This document shows, in pieces, positions 15,605-23,526 of a DNA stretch of 64,000 nt; the stretch's first letter is position 1; every line of letters starts with the position of its first letter. The notes beneath the pieces are model-generated. The model was not told where the DNA came from, did no database searches, and saw only the letters and a program-made list of their open reading frames with translations. The translations under genes and the position numbers were made by a program. The DNA is from Methanomassiliicoccaceae archaeon UBA472 (lineage in GTDB: Archaea > Thermoplasmatota > Thermoplasmata > Methanomassiliicoccales > UBA472): the NCBI GenBank assembly GCA_002497075.1, contig DAML01000015.1:68452-132451 (forward strand), in the 5' to 3' direction.

Positions 15605-17263
15605 ATGTTGGAACTGCTGGCCAGGTCGGGGACCGCCCGCCGCTGCCTCTGGTCCCTGGAAGGGGCCAAGGCCGAGACTCCCGGAGCGTTCGTTGTTGAC
15701 GGGAAAGCGGAAGGTCTTACTCTACGGTCAGCCGACGGTTCTCCCGTCCTGGAGATGGACGGGCGGACGGTACTTGAGCTGAAGGGAAATGGTCTGCTCC
15801 CTCCGCTCAAGGCCCGCAGCGGGATGAAGGACAGCTGCCTTCCTCCCGTAGCCGAAGCACAGGAGATCGCGGTCCTCGACGGCGCGTTCGAACTGCGCCG
15901 GGACGCGAGAGCGTTCGTAAATGCGCTCGTCGAGCTCCGAACGTCAGTGGGCAGGTCCAAGCTGATCTACGCCCCCGGCATCGCTGACACGTCAAACTTA
16001 GCCATACTTTCGTATCTGGGGGTAGATCTCTTCGACACATCTCTGGTCGACCATCGGGCGGCCATCGGGCAGTTGTCGTTGGTAGAAGGTTCCATGTCCG
16101 TCTCCAAGGCCGGGTGGGTGCCGGAAGGCTCCGACCTTCTCGCACTTAACCGCGAAGCGATGTTCAGGGAGCTGGCCCTGGTCCGCAGCATGATCTCCTC
16201 CGGACGGATGAGGGAGTTCGCCGAGCTGCGCTGCCATTCCACCCCCTGGAACGTGGCCGCGTTGCGCATATTCGATGACGAACATTACGATCACCAGGAG
16301 ATAGATTTCTCGGTCATAGGCCCCAGGTTCTACTGCAACGCCAAGCAATCGCTGGTCCGGCCGGACGTCAAGCGCTTCCGGGAGCTGGTCAAGTCCCGTT
16401 TCCACCGGCCGGAGCACCGCAAGATACTGCTGCTCATCCCCTGCTCGGCCAAGAAGCCCTACTACAGCTCAAAAAGCCACCAGCTCTTCCGGCAGGTGCT
16501 CTGGGAGGTCCCGAACTCCCAGGTCGTCCAGGAGATGATCGTCACGTCCCCGTTAGGAACGGTGCCCAGGGAGCTGGAGTTATTTTATCCGGCAGCGCAG
16601 TACGACATCCCGGTCACCGGGCACTGGGACCGCGAGGAGGAGGCGATGGTCAAGGACATGGTCCTCTCCATGGCCTCGCAAGGTTACGATCATATCATAA
16701 TGCATCTGGGCGACGAGGGGCCGATCATCCAGGAGGTCCTGGACGGAACCATAACTTCCAACGGCTCGCCGACGTCCAACGAATCCCTGGGGATGCTCAA
16801 GGAAACCCTGAGGGAACTCTGCTCCAGGTACAAACCCGTCGAGCCCTCGCGGGACCGTTGGGCGGCCATGGCGTCCGTCGCCGGCTACCAGTTCGGTCCC
16901 GGCGGAGAAGCGCTGCTTGAAGAGGCGTACATACTCGGCAACTATCCGTTCATGAAGATCATGGCGCACAAGGAGCAGCTGGGAATGCTGAACCCCGAAA
17001 GGGGGATGATCTCCTTGACCGTGGAGGGAGCGGAGGCGATACTGCCGCTTATGCCAAAGGTCACCATGGGCGATTTCGAGCTGAAGGGAAGCCTGTTCGC
17101 CGTGGGCGTGAGCGACGCCGACCCCTCCATAAGGGCCGGCGAGGAGGTGGCCATCATGCGCAACGGCAAGATCGCCGGTGTCGGCGTAGCGGTCATGAGC
17201 GGACGGGAGATGGTGGAGATGCGCCGCGGCGAAGCCGTCAAGATCAGGCACAAGCGCAAGTGA
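15605..17263 (+). CDS. arcS: Archaeosine synthase (ArcS, TgtA2-type)
   Basis: 552 residues. It is related to archaeal tRNA-guanine transglycosylase but carries the ArcS signature PCSAKKPYYSSKSH at about residues 280-293. The N-terminal TGT-like domain has lost the catalytic aspartates, and a PUA RNA-binding domain closes the protein (VGVSDADPSIRAGEEVAIM ... GKIAGVG). ArcS adds nitrogen to preQ0 at position 15 of tRNA to make archaeosine, with glutamine or lysine as donor depending on lineage. No RaSEA partner lies beside it. It sits directly after the sulfur-relay operon and before tbp, with its own TATA box. Confidence 0.92.
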   Translation: MLELLARSGTARRCLWSLEGAKAETPGAFVVDGKAEGLTLRSADGSPVLEMDGRTVLELKGNGLLPPLKARSGMKDSCLPPVAEAQEIAVLDGAFELRRDARAFVNALVELRTSVGRSKLIYAPGIADTSNLAILSYLGVDLFDTSLVDHRAAIGQLSLVEGSMSVSKAGWVPEGSDLLALNREAMFRELALVRSMISSGRMREFAELRCHSTPWNVAALRIFDDEHYDHQEIDFSVIGPRFYCNAKQSLVRPDVKRFRELVKSRFHRPEHRKILLLIPCSAKKPYYSSKSHQLFRQVLWEVPNSQVVQEMIVTSPLGTVPRELELFYPAAQYDIPVTGHWDREEEAMVKDMVLSMASQGYDHIIMHLGDEGPIIQEVLDGTITSNGSPTSNESLGMLKETLRELCSRYKPVEPSRDRWAAMASVAGYQFGPGGEALLEEAYILGNYPFMKIMAHKEQLGMLNPERGMISLTVEGAEAILPLMPKVTMGDFELKGSLFAVGVSDADPSIRAGEEVAIMRNGKIAGVGVAVMSGREMVEMRRGEAVKIRHKRK

Positions 17264-17338
17264 GGTCACTTTCGCTCTTGATTTTCCTATCCAGCATTTT
17301 GAAGGGGCGTTCGGCATTCGGTCACCCCTCCCCTTCCT

Positions 17339-17349
17339 GCCTTTAATAC
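17339..17349 (+). promoter_or_regulatory. TATA-like element before a tiny transcription unit
   Basis: CCTTTAATACC centred about 25 bp before an ATG at 17369. Together with the hairpin and T run at 17407-17452 it frames a transcript of about 80 nt. Confidence 0.35.
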
Positions 17350-17368
17350 CGGCAGGGCGTACCATGAC

Positions 17369-17425
17369 ATGCAGGCAAGAAAGCCTATCACGATGAATAC
17401 CATCCCAAGGCGAGGGAGGCAATAG
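17369..17425 (+). CDS. Possible 18-codon leaderless micro-ORF
   Basis: ATG to TAG, 18 codons, giving a basic peptide (MQARKPITMNTIPRRGRQ). The start lies where a leaderless message from the TATA-like element at 17341-17349 would begin, and the frame ends inside a hairpin that precedes a T run. No family is recognised, and an untranslated small RNA explains the same signals equally well. Confidence 0.25.
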   Translation: MQARKPITMNTIPRRGRQ

Positions 17426-17452
17426 GCCCCGCTTCCCCGCCTTGCCTTTTTT
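17407..17452 (+). terminator. Stem-loop with T run
   Basis: AAGGCG-A-GGG pairs with CCC-CGCCTT (one bulged A), followed by GCCTTTTTT. It could end transcripts reading from arcS or from the tiny unit at 17369. A second hairpin of arms GAAGGGG and CCCCTTC lies just before it (about 17300-17336). Confidence 0.5.
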
Positions 17453-17540
17453 CCCAATTCCGATGCTTAGGGTTCGATGTTCGAGATCCTCAATTTTCAC
17501 CCTCTTTCTTCGACAATTTGCTTATAAGCCGTCCATTAAT

Positions 17541-17551
17541 GCTTATATAAC
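17541..17551 (+). promoter_or_regulatory. TATA box of the tbp gene
   Basis: GCTTATATAAC, a near-consensus archaeal TATA element. The predicted start site is at about 17571, only about 11 nt before the proposed ATT start at 17582, and downstream of an in-frame TAA at 17537-17539. A second, weaker box (GCTTATAAGC) lies at 17520-17529. Confidence 0.65.
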
Positions 17552-17581
17552 TCTTGGATTACAGAACTAGAGGCGATCACC

Positions 17582-18130
17582 ATTTCGAACTACTCCATTC
17601 AAAACGTCGTAGCTTCCGCCAACCTAGGCACCGAGCTCGACCTCACCGAGCTGGCACTCAACCTGAACGGCGCCGAGTACGAGCCCGAGACCTTTCCCGG
17701 GCTAATATTCCGGTTGAAGGACCCGAAGACCGCGACCCTTCTGTTCCGCAGCGGAAAGCTGGTCTGCACCGGGGCGACCAACCTGGAACAGGTCAACAAG
17801 GCCGTGAAGACCGTGGTGGCCAGCATCAGGAAGGCCGGCGTCAAGGTCGACGGGGTCCCGCCAGTGCAGGTACAGAACATCGTCGCCTCCGCGGACCTGG
17901 GGCAGCCGGTCAACCTGTCCTCGGTGGTCATTACCCTCGGATTGGACCGCGTGGAGTACGAGCCCGAGGTGTTCCCCGGCCTTGTTTACAGGCTGAAGGA
18001 ACCTAAGGTGGTCATCCTGCTCTTCGGCTCCGGCAAGCTCGTCTGCACCGGCGCCAAGGTCCCGGAGGACGTCGAGGCCGCGGTGAACAACATCAGGAAC
18101 GAGCTGCGCGCCGAGAACCTGCTTCTCTGA
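17582..18130 (+). CDS. tbp: TATA-box-binding protein with an apparent ATT start codon
   Basis: 182 residues, full length for an archaeal TBP. It has the twofold repeat of the saddle: YEPETFPGLIFRLKDPK with SGKLVCTGATN in the first half, YEPEVFPGLVYRLKEPK with SGKLVCTGAK in the second. It binds TATA boxes and recruits TFB and RNA polymerase. The conserved N-terminus reads ISNYSIQNVVASANLGTEL. Between the in-frame stop at 17537-17539 and this block there is no ATG, GTG or TTG; the first such codon (TTG 17714) would delete a quarter of the protein. GAGGCGATCACC-ATT mirrors the GGTGATCACC-ATG start used at 34487, so I place the start at ATT 17582. A rare start codon or a G-to-T error in the sequence would explain it. 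Confidence 0.9.
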   Translation: MSNYSIQNVVASANLGTELDLTELALNLNGAEYEPETFPGLIFRLKDPKTATLLFRSGKLVCTGATNLEQVNKAVKTVVASIRKAGVKVDGVPPVQVQNIVASADLGQPVNLSSVVITLGLDRVEYEPEVFPGLVYRLKEPKVVILLFGSGKLVCTGAKVPEDVEAAVNNIRNELRAENLLL

Positions 18131-18208
18131 TGCCGCACCGATCGTGCGCGGGCTGGGAACGGTCCGCCACGATCTACGCTCGCACGGTTAGCTTTGGAAA
18201 AAGGAAAA

Positions 18209-18224
18209 GGAGTGCAGGTGTCGG
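18209..18224. repeat. Left attachment-site repeat (attL)
   Basis: GGAGTGCAGGTGTCGG, identical to 23527-23542. It corresponds to the last bases of the T-arm and acceptor stem of tRNA-Gly plus the following bases. Confidence 0.85.
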
Positions 18225-18233
18225 ACTGTTGCA

Positions 18234-19255
18234 TTAAGCATATCCAGACACCTCGAACTTTGATCCAATCTGAGGGGTTTTCGCAACTGGCTGGGAGCCA
18301 GATGTCTTTTTTCCATTCCAGATCATCTGGGCTTCCCTTATTGCCAAATCCTGTTTTCTCCGGCAATAGTTGTTCTCCGTGGTCTTGGTCGTGCTGTGCC
18401 CCATTAGAACGGAAACAGATTCGATGCTTAGATCCTCGTCAAGTGCCAACTGGCCGAACGTCCTACGGCACTTCCTGAGATCGAACTTTATGCCCGTGTC
18501 CTTCTCCACAAAGGTCTTCAGCTTCTGAAGGCTGTTGGCTGCATAGTATCCGTCCTCTTTGTCTCTCAAGGCTGGAAAGAGAGCATTGTTGTTCGGGCAG
18601 ATCTGTGCGACCTTCTCCTCTCTAAGTTTCAAGTATCTTGTCAAGATCCGGTGAGCTTCCGGGCGGATGGGAACGTCCCTGGCTTGGCCGTATGTGGCTT
18701 CGCCCTTGACCCTCCTGGCATGGAACATCTATTCCTCAATGTCAAGGTCATCCATGTCACTGAGTCGGAGCTCTTGTTTCTAAGTCCGGCACTCATGGAG
18801 AGGAGAACGACAGAATAAGCCTGTAACATTCTCCAATCGTCGTCCTTGACGTTCTCGGATGCTCTAACGATCCTTTCCAGATCCGTTTCCTTCATGGGCG
18901 GATAACGTCCCTGACGCCTTTTAGGAACCATCGTCTTGTATCTCACTTTGAACTGTTCGACAGCTGGGTTTCCGACGAAAGCCATCAGGTTCTTCTAGGC
19001 TGAAAGATCATGGCACCTTTCTGTTTCCTTCACTCCTTTTGTTCTAAGGTATCCCATGAAATCCAATATTTCCCTGGCCGTCATCTTCTCCGGGTTCAAT
19101 GTCGCCATCTCGCCCTTCTCAACCAGCATCGTCATTTCCTTGTTCATTCGACGATATCTCCTAGTGTGTTCCTTTCTCGTGTTCTCCGAATAGTTGTTTC
19201 CGACCGCCTCAAGATACTTGTTCGCCCAGGCTAGAAAGGGGTAGCGTCCAGCCAT
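18234..19255 (-). pseudogene. Tyrosine recombinase (integrase), disrupted
   Basis: Three pieces together make one integrase. The N-terminal SAM-like core-binding part starts at ATG 19255 (GGAAGGGG ribosome site) and runs to an in-frame TAG at 18995-18997. The middle part resumes in the same frame and reaches the first catalytic arginine in SAGLRNK. A one-base loss near 18770-18777 shifts the frame; corrected, the sequence reads ELRLSDMDDLDIEE, then another TAG at 18729-18731, then MFHARRVKGEATYG. The C-terminal part holds LRKCRRTFGQ, LMGHSTTKT and the likely tyrosine in ENNYCRRK. Both stops are TAG, but the frameshift argues for decay. It lies just inside attL. Confidence 0.85.
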
Positions 19256-19603
19256 GTTCCTCCCCTTCCTTTTTCTTCCTGGTTTATGTTTGACCACGGA
19301 GGGATCACTATCGCCAGGCTTTTGCTTGGCATTCGAACCCTCGGAAGGATGAACGGGATGCTGGGTAATTATCTTTGTTGGAGTTTTTCCGCTGATTGAA
19401 CTAGAAATTTTGCCTGCACCAGAATCGTTTTTTCCGAATCTGCATTGATCAACTTTGCTCCTACACAGGCGACCAACAAAATATCACAGGTCTGTATAGG
19501 TTTGAAAAACGTAATCAGTTGTTTGTGCAGGTTTGATAAGGTTTGTAATCGCAAATCCAAAGCATTGTTGGATGCACGCCTTTGTGAAATATTGAATGGA
19601 CTG
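19256..19603. other. Intergenic, no supported gene
   Basis: 348 bp between the integrase and the membrane-protein gene. A+T content rises from right after the integrase start. Short open frames on both strands lack ribosome sites and family resemblance. The repeated GTTTG/CAAAC words near 19490-19550 (AGGTTTGAAAAAC, AGGTTTGATAAGGTTTG) could be integrase arm sites, but this is a guess. Confidence 0.4.
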
Positions 19604-20488
19604 TCATTTTAAATATTTTTCTTTTAGATTCTTAAATTGATGACCCTCAATTATTATATTATAATCGTTGATATATATTGAATCGTTATATTCATCACGA
19701 ATCATTTTTTCCTTGATCCCATGCAGTTTTCGTGCTTTATTGATATAATTCGAATAATGTCCATACGTTTTAAGCGAATTTACAAGGAGTATTTCTGCTA
19801 TGATTAAATATAATGATATAATAATTAAATTTAACGCATTATCTACGTTATATAATAAAATTATTGTCGCTCCAATTAAAAATAACAATAAAACAATAAA
19901 ATAAAAATTTTTATTGTTGAAAATAAAATTTAACATTTCTTTTGCACCAAAATCCGATTTTGATGATATCGTTCCGTCACTAAAACATGCTTTTTTCAAT
20001 TGATTTAGTATGTGTACCAAAACAATAATAATAAGAATCGAGAATAATAAAATCAACAACAATAATTCAAACGATTGATCAGCTGTTACTATCATAAATA
20101 TTGATATTAGAGCTAGTATGGTAACTGTTGCAGCAATTACATTTCTTATCAATAAATCCGGAGCGGTTTCTTTTTCAACATCTTTAACGAACTCTTTTTG
20201 ACTGATTCCACTTTTTAATTGATCGATTTCAGTTTTTACGTTATGTCCATCATACCAAGTATACAACAATGATAATCCGTAACCAATGAAATTTAATGCC
20301 ACAAAGAATGGGATTATTTCAGCAATATTGTTAAAATTAATCTGGCTCGATTGAAGTAATGCAATAAATGTTGCTATCGCACCAATTGAGGCAGCAGCCA
20401 TTCCAGATAATGTGTTTTTATAACTCGCCGCTTGAGCGAGGTAGTAGCTCGTTTCTTCATTGATTATGATCTCGAAATCGCGTGCCAT
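19604..20488 (-). CDS. Element-encoded membrane protein with about six helices
   Basis: 294 residues. A short soluble N-terminus (MARDFEIIINEETSYYLAQ) is followed by hydrophobic segments at about residues 22-45, 57-82, 110-130, 138-160, 195-215 and 222-240; the C-terminus is charged and soluble. No family is recognised. The coding sequence is extremely A+T rich (19801-19860 has 8 G+C of 60 by hand count) with heavy use of ATA, AAT and TTA codons, unlike its chromosomal neighbours. The longer open frame upstream is poly-Ile/Lys and passes through the promoter, so ATG 20488 is the start; it is leaderless, 24 nt after TTTATATAA. Confidence 0.75.
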   Translation of the reverse strand: MARDFEIIINEETSYYLAQAASYKNTLSGMAAASIGAIATFIALLQSSQINFNNIAEIIPFFVALNFIGYGLSLLYTWYDGHNVKTEIDQLKSGISQKEFVKDVEKETAPDLLIRNVIAATVTILALISIFMIVTADQSFELLLLILLFSILIIIVLVHILNQLKKACFSDGTISSKSDFGAKEMLNFIFNNKNFYFIVLLLFLIGATIILLYNVDNALNLIIISLYLIIAEILLVNSLKTYGHYSNYINKARKLHGIKEKMIRDEYNDSIYINDYNIIIEGHQFKNLKEKYLK

Positions 20489-20511
20489 TATTATTTTAAT
20501 AATAATTATCT

Positions 20512-20524
20512 CTATTATATAAAA
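20512..20524 (-). promoter_or_regulatory. TATA box for the element membrane protein
   Basis: TTTTATATAATAG on the minus strand, about 24 bp before ATG 20488. Confidence 0.6.
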
Positions 20525-20682
20525 TTTCTTTAACTTTTTTTTAACGACTCGAGTTTTAAAATAGAATATGGTTATCAAGTCGATAAATTGTTTATGATAT
20601 ATTCTCTCAGTATGCTTTCATAATGAATAACCTTTCCGAAATAATTATGAACTATTAACCATTGGCTCAGCTTGGGGATTAA

Positions 20683-21060
20683 TTGATTAAGAGTAGAGCT
20701 GATAAAATTACTGCAATAGGTTTGGGTATTTTCTCAATAATATGGGGATTTTCATTAATTCGTAACGGCATCAGTTATACAGAAGATAATTTTGGATTCG
20801 TTGAATGGCATTTTAAGATTCAAGGATATGCGGGAATATTTTTCCTGATTATTGGGGCATTTATGTTGATTAAAGGTATGAACTCCAAAGTGAATCGGCC
20901 CAATTCAAATATTCCCAATGCACAACAGTATGTCCATCCCCAACCCTCAACCTCCGCATCTTTCAACCAATCATTATTTTGTAGCCAATGTGGGAGGCAA
21001 ATTCCATCTGATGCAATTATTTGCCCTTATTGCGGGAAACACATTGACAAAATATCATAA
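20683..21060 (+). CDS. Small membrane protein with a C-terminal zinc ribbon
   Basis: 125 residues starting with TTG. Two hydrophobic segments (about 11-27, AIGLGIFSIIWGFSLI, and 50-66, GIFFLIIGAFMLI) precede a Pro/Gln/Ser linker and a zinc ribbon of the form CSQCGRQIP...ICPYCGKHI. This plan, membrane anchor plus linker plus zinc ribbon, is common in archaea but functionally unassigned, and is also seen in the chromosomal gene at 63177. It is A+T rich like its neighbours and divergent from the membrane-protein gene at 19604. Confidence 0.7.
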   Translation: MIKSRADKITAIGLGIFSIIWGFSLIRNGISYTEDNFGFVEWHFKIQGYAGIFFLIIGAFMLIKGMNSKVNRPNSNIPNAQQYVHPQPSTSASFNQSLFCSQCGRQIPSDAIICPYCGKHIDKIS

Positions 21061-21151
21061 TCAAACAATTCCGGAATTATAAATTTTATAATTTCATATT
21101 CAATCCCAATTATTATTTATCAAGAAATACAATTTATCATTTCGAACTGAT

Positions 21152-22264
21152 ATGGCAAAATCAGATGAAAATTATTCATTGCCTTTATTGATTGATTGGA
21201 TGCTAAATAAAGACGAAGTTTCAGATATTCTCTATTCATTAGATGAGAAGGTCTCTGGCAGTAAGAAAGAGGTTGTTGATCGGCTAATAAAAGCCACATC
21301 TTCTCTCAGCTTAGAAGATGCATTGTCTCTTTTTAACAAAGACAGATTAAAGGACTTTTGTCAAGCTATGGGATTATCTGGAAGCGGAAATAAAGGCGAT
21401 TTAATTGATCGGATAATACAAGAAGAAAGTTTTATCGATTCCCGAAAAAAACCTTCATCTAAAATTTCCACCCCCAAACAAAATATTGTAAATGTTAATG
21501 TGAATCAAACATCTCCTAATGACAATTTATTATTTAATATATTAATAAAATATATGACAAAGGACGATCTTGAACGCGGTCTGAATAAATGTGGCTTGAA
21601 AACAAATGGAAGTAAAAACGATCAAGCTTTCAGATTATTAGACGCGACAGCAAACGATCCTAGAGAAACTTTGATGTTAATGACTGGACAAAGTTTAAAC
21701 GATTATGCAGATAAATTAAAAATTCCAAGAAGAAGAAGCAAGGAAGATCAAGTTGATGATATTCTCGTTAAAGTGTTCAAAGGTGAAACTAAACCGATTA
21801 AAACTGCTCAATCGTCTTCAGATGTGAGGATTACTACAGAACAAGCAATAATTCCTACGCATCCAGTAATCCGTTCGTTAAATAACACAGACCTGTTTGA
21901 TTTAGTTATTAAAGAAATAATCGATTGGGTTCCCGTTCGTGGTTATAAAAGTGAAGAAGGATACCAGACTGATTTATTTGCCTATCTTCGAGGAAAAGGG
22001 CATCAGGTAGAAAGTGAAGTCGGTCAAAGTAGAATAGATATATTGGTTGATAATATTATTCCAATAGAATTAAAAAAATCCCCATCAATTGGTGAGTTAG
22101 ATCGTGCTGAAGGTCAGTTAAACCGTCATTGGCACGCCTACGGTTCAGTTATACTCGTAATCTGTCGCCCAACGTTTTCACAAGATATTGACGATTTCGA
22201 AAGAAGATTCGATATTACAGCCAAAGCTCTTGGAATGAAATATAAAATCGTCAAGAAAGGGTAG
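21152..22264 (+). CDS. SAP-domain protein fused to a PD-(D/E)XK nuclease domain
   Basis: 370 residues. Helix-extended-helix SAP-type DNA-binding motifs occur at about 20-50 (LYSLDEKVSGSKKEVVDRLI) and 62-92 (LKDFCQAMGLSGSGNKGDLI), with weaker copies at about 133-210. The C-terminal domain (about 250-350) has a PD-(D/E)XK nuclease core: helix glutamate in SEEGYQTDLF, aspartate in SRIDILV, IELKK as the ExK strand, and a helix with EGQLNRHWHAYG before a hydrophobic strand. A sequence-directed or chromatin-associated nuclease acting on DNA is likely, possibly in defence or element maintenance; this is inference. A+T-rich codon use marks it as recently acquired. It ends in TAG and overlaps the Rep-like gene tail to tail by 14 bp. 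Confidence 0.75.
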   Translation: MAKSDENYSLPLLIDWMLNKDEVSDILYSLDEKVSGSKKEVVDRLIKATSSLSLEDALSLFNKDRLKDFCQAMGLSGSGNKGDLIDRIIQEESFIDSRKKPSSKISTPKQNIVNVNVNQTSPNDNLLFNILIKYMTKDDLERGLNKCGLKTNGSKNDQAFRLLDATANDPRETLMLMTGQSLNDYADKLKIPRRRSKEDQVDDILVKVFKGETKPIKTAQSSSDVRITTEQAIIPTHPVIRSLNNTDLFDLVIKEIIDWVPVRGYKSEEGYQTDLFAYLRGKGHQVESEVGQSRIDILVDNIIPIELKKSPSIGELDRAEGQLNRHWHAYGSVILVICRPTFSQDIDDFERRFDITAKALGMKYKIVKKG

Positions 22265-23369
22265 TTCTTACATCTAGCACTTGTTTATTACCGATATGAC
22301 GGTTGGAGTTGGGCAATAAAGGGAATGGGTTTAATTGAATTTCACAATCCGTCATTATCCATTTGTTCTTATTTCGTATTAGATTAGATCCAATCTCGAA
22401 TCGATTCAACCTTTCTTTAAATGCCTTACTAATAAAAAAATCTCTTGAACGCAATATTTTATTCCAGACGTTAGTAAACACTGGGGTGTGGAGAATCTTT
22501 GGAATATCATCCAAACCTTTAGCGTTTAGAAGGTCTGGATGCTCAGATAGATCAAGGGATTTGGTCAGATATTTTGTAAGATACGATATGGGTGACCGAT
22601 AACCCCTGTACTTTCCGCTGTCTTGGAACACCACTGCTTCAACATCCAAGAATCCCCACCCCCAGATTGATTTCATTCGATCGATGATCCTTCTTGAGTT
22701 GATCCTCCAGGAGACGCCCTTCTTTCCGTAGTGACGAATTGATTCCACTGGCTTATCTAATAGAATTAGGATGTGAGAGGCTGGATAGCCGTTCGATTGT
22801 GCTTCCTTAACCGTTGTGGTGGCTTTGGAGCCGAATATCTTGGTTAGGTTAGCTCGAAACCTGTTCAACTCTACCCCGTGTGAGGAGATCTTGTGCCAGG
22901 CTTCTTCCCTTGTGATATTCTGTTTGAAAGTCAGTATAACAAGAAAGAGGTGGCATTTCTTTTTCAATCCTCTATTATTTGGAATATTGAAATCGAATTG
23001 AAGCCCACTCATTCCTTTATTGATCTCTCTTACTTTCTTCCATTTCTTGATTGCGAACTGTTTGTTTCCTCTCTTAGGAGATATCGTTTCAAAGGATTCA
23101 TTCGTCGATTCATCGTTGAACGTAAGAAGATAGTCCACTGACAACCAGGAAAAGAAATTGTTGATGGCATGATCGATATCGACCTTGTAATTGCCCGAGT
23201 TGAATCGTCGTCTGAATTGAGGGCTGTTGTATTGCCATTTAGTCAAGTCACATGGCTGTACCGTCTCGTTTGAGTTGGCAAGCCAAGAAGAACCGGCTCG
23301 GGCACCCTTACGGTTGCCCTCCCGGCCGGTTCTATCGGCCGTTAGGCAAGGCTCGGCGGTTTCCCGCAC
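22251..23369 (-). CDS. Rep-like replication initiator (HUH-related), degenerate motif
   Basis: About 372 residues from GTG 23369 (GGGAGGGTC upstream; a TTG at 23393 would add eight residues). Order of motifs: a hydrophobic strand LFLVILTF; then NGYPASHILILLD, where HUH enzymes have the metal-binding HxH and only one histidine remains; then DVEAVVFQD; and SYLTKYLTKSLD, matching the YxxKYxxK tyrosine motif of rolling-circle Rep proteins. This suggests a plasmid or virus replication initiator, active or not. It sits at the tRNA end of the element, the opposite end from the integrase. G+C is intermediate between the element's middle and the chromosome. Confidence 0.65.
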   Translation of the reverse strand: MRETAEPCLTADRTGREGNRKGARAGSSWLANSNETVQPCDLTKWQYNSPQFRRRFNSGNYKVDIDHAINNFFSWLSVDYLLTFNDESTNESFETISPKRGNKQFAIKKWKKVREINKGMSGLQFDFNIPNNRGLKKKCHLFLVILTFKQNITREEAWHKISSHGVELNRFRANLTKIFGSKATTTVKEAQSNGYPASHILILLDKPVESIRHYGKKGVSWRINSRRIIDRMKSIWGWGFLDVEAVVFQDSGKYRGYRSPISYLTKYLTKSLDLSEHPDLLNAKGLDDIPKILHTPVFTNVWNKILRSRDFFISKAFKERLNRFEIGSNLIRNKNKWIMTDCEIQLNPFPLLPNSNRHIGNKQVLDVRTTLS

Positions 23370-23465
23370 GTTAGACCCTCCCCGACCGATCAAGAACTAA
23401 TGTTGTAGGGGTACCTGCTAGGGAACCTCCGCAGAATATCGTGTGAATTGAAAAAGAAAAAGTTG

Positions 23466-23489
23466 AAGGGGTTTTTGCAAAAACCCTTT
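23466..23489. terminator. Short hairpin with A/T-rich arms
   Basis: AAGGGG-TTTTTG followed directly by CAAAAA-CCCTT makes an almost perfect palindrome. It lies between the Rep-like gene and the tRNA gene. It could end transcription on either strand or be part of an origin. Confidence 0.4.
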
Positions 23490-23526
23490 TGATTGAAATC
23501 AAAAAATAATTCTCTGGATAAGAGAT

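Noticed and set aside
17264..17553. tRNA or box C/D RNA between arcS and tbp
   Set aside because: No cloverleaf can be drawn, and ACGATGA near 17391 lacks a matching D box at a proper distance.
17554..18006. 150-codon plus-strand frame starting TTG 17554
   Set aside because: It is the shifted frame of tbp; its product has no resemblance to known proteins and is Arg/Gly/Pro-rich as shadows usually are.
19369..19560. 63-codon minus-strand frame beside the integrase
   Set aside because: No ribosome site, TATA box or family resemblance.
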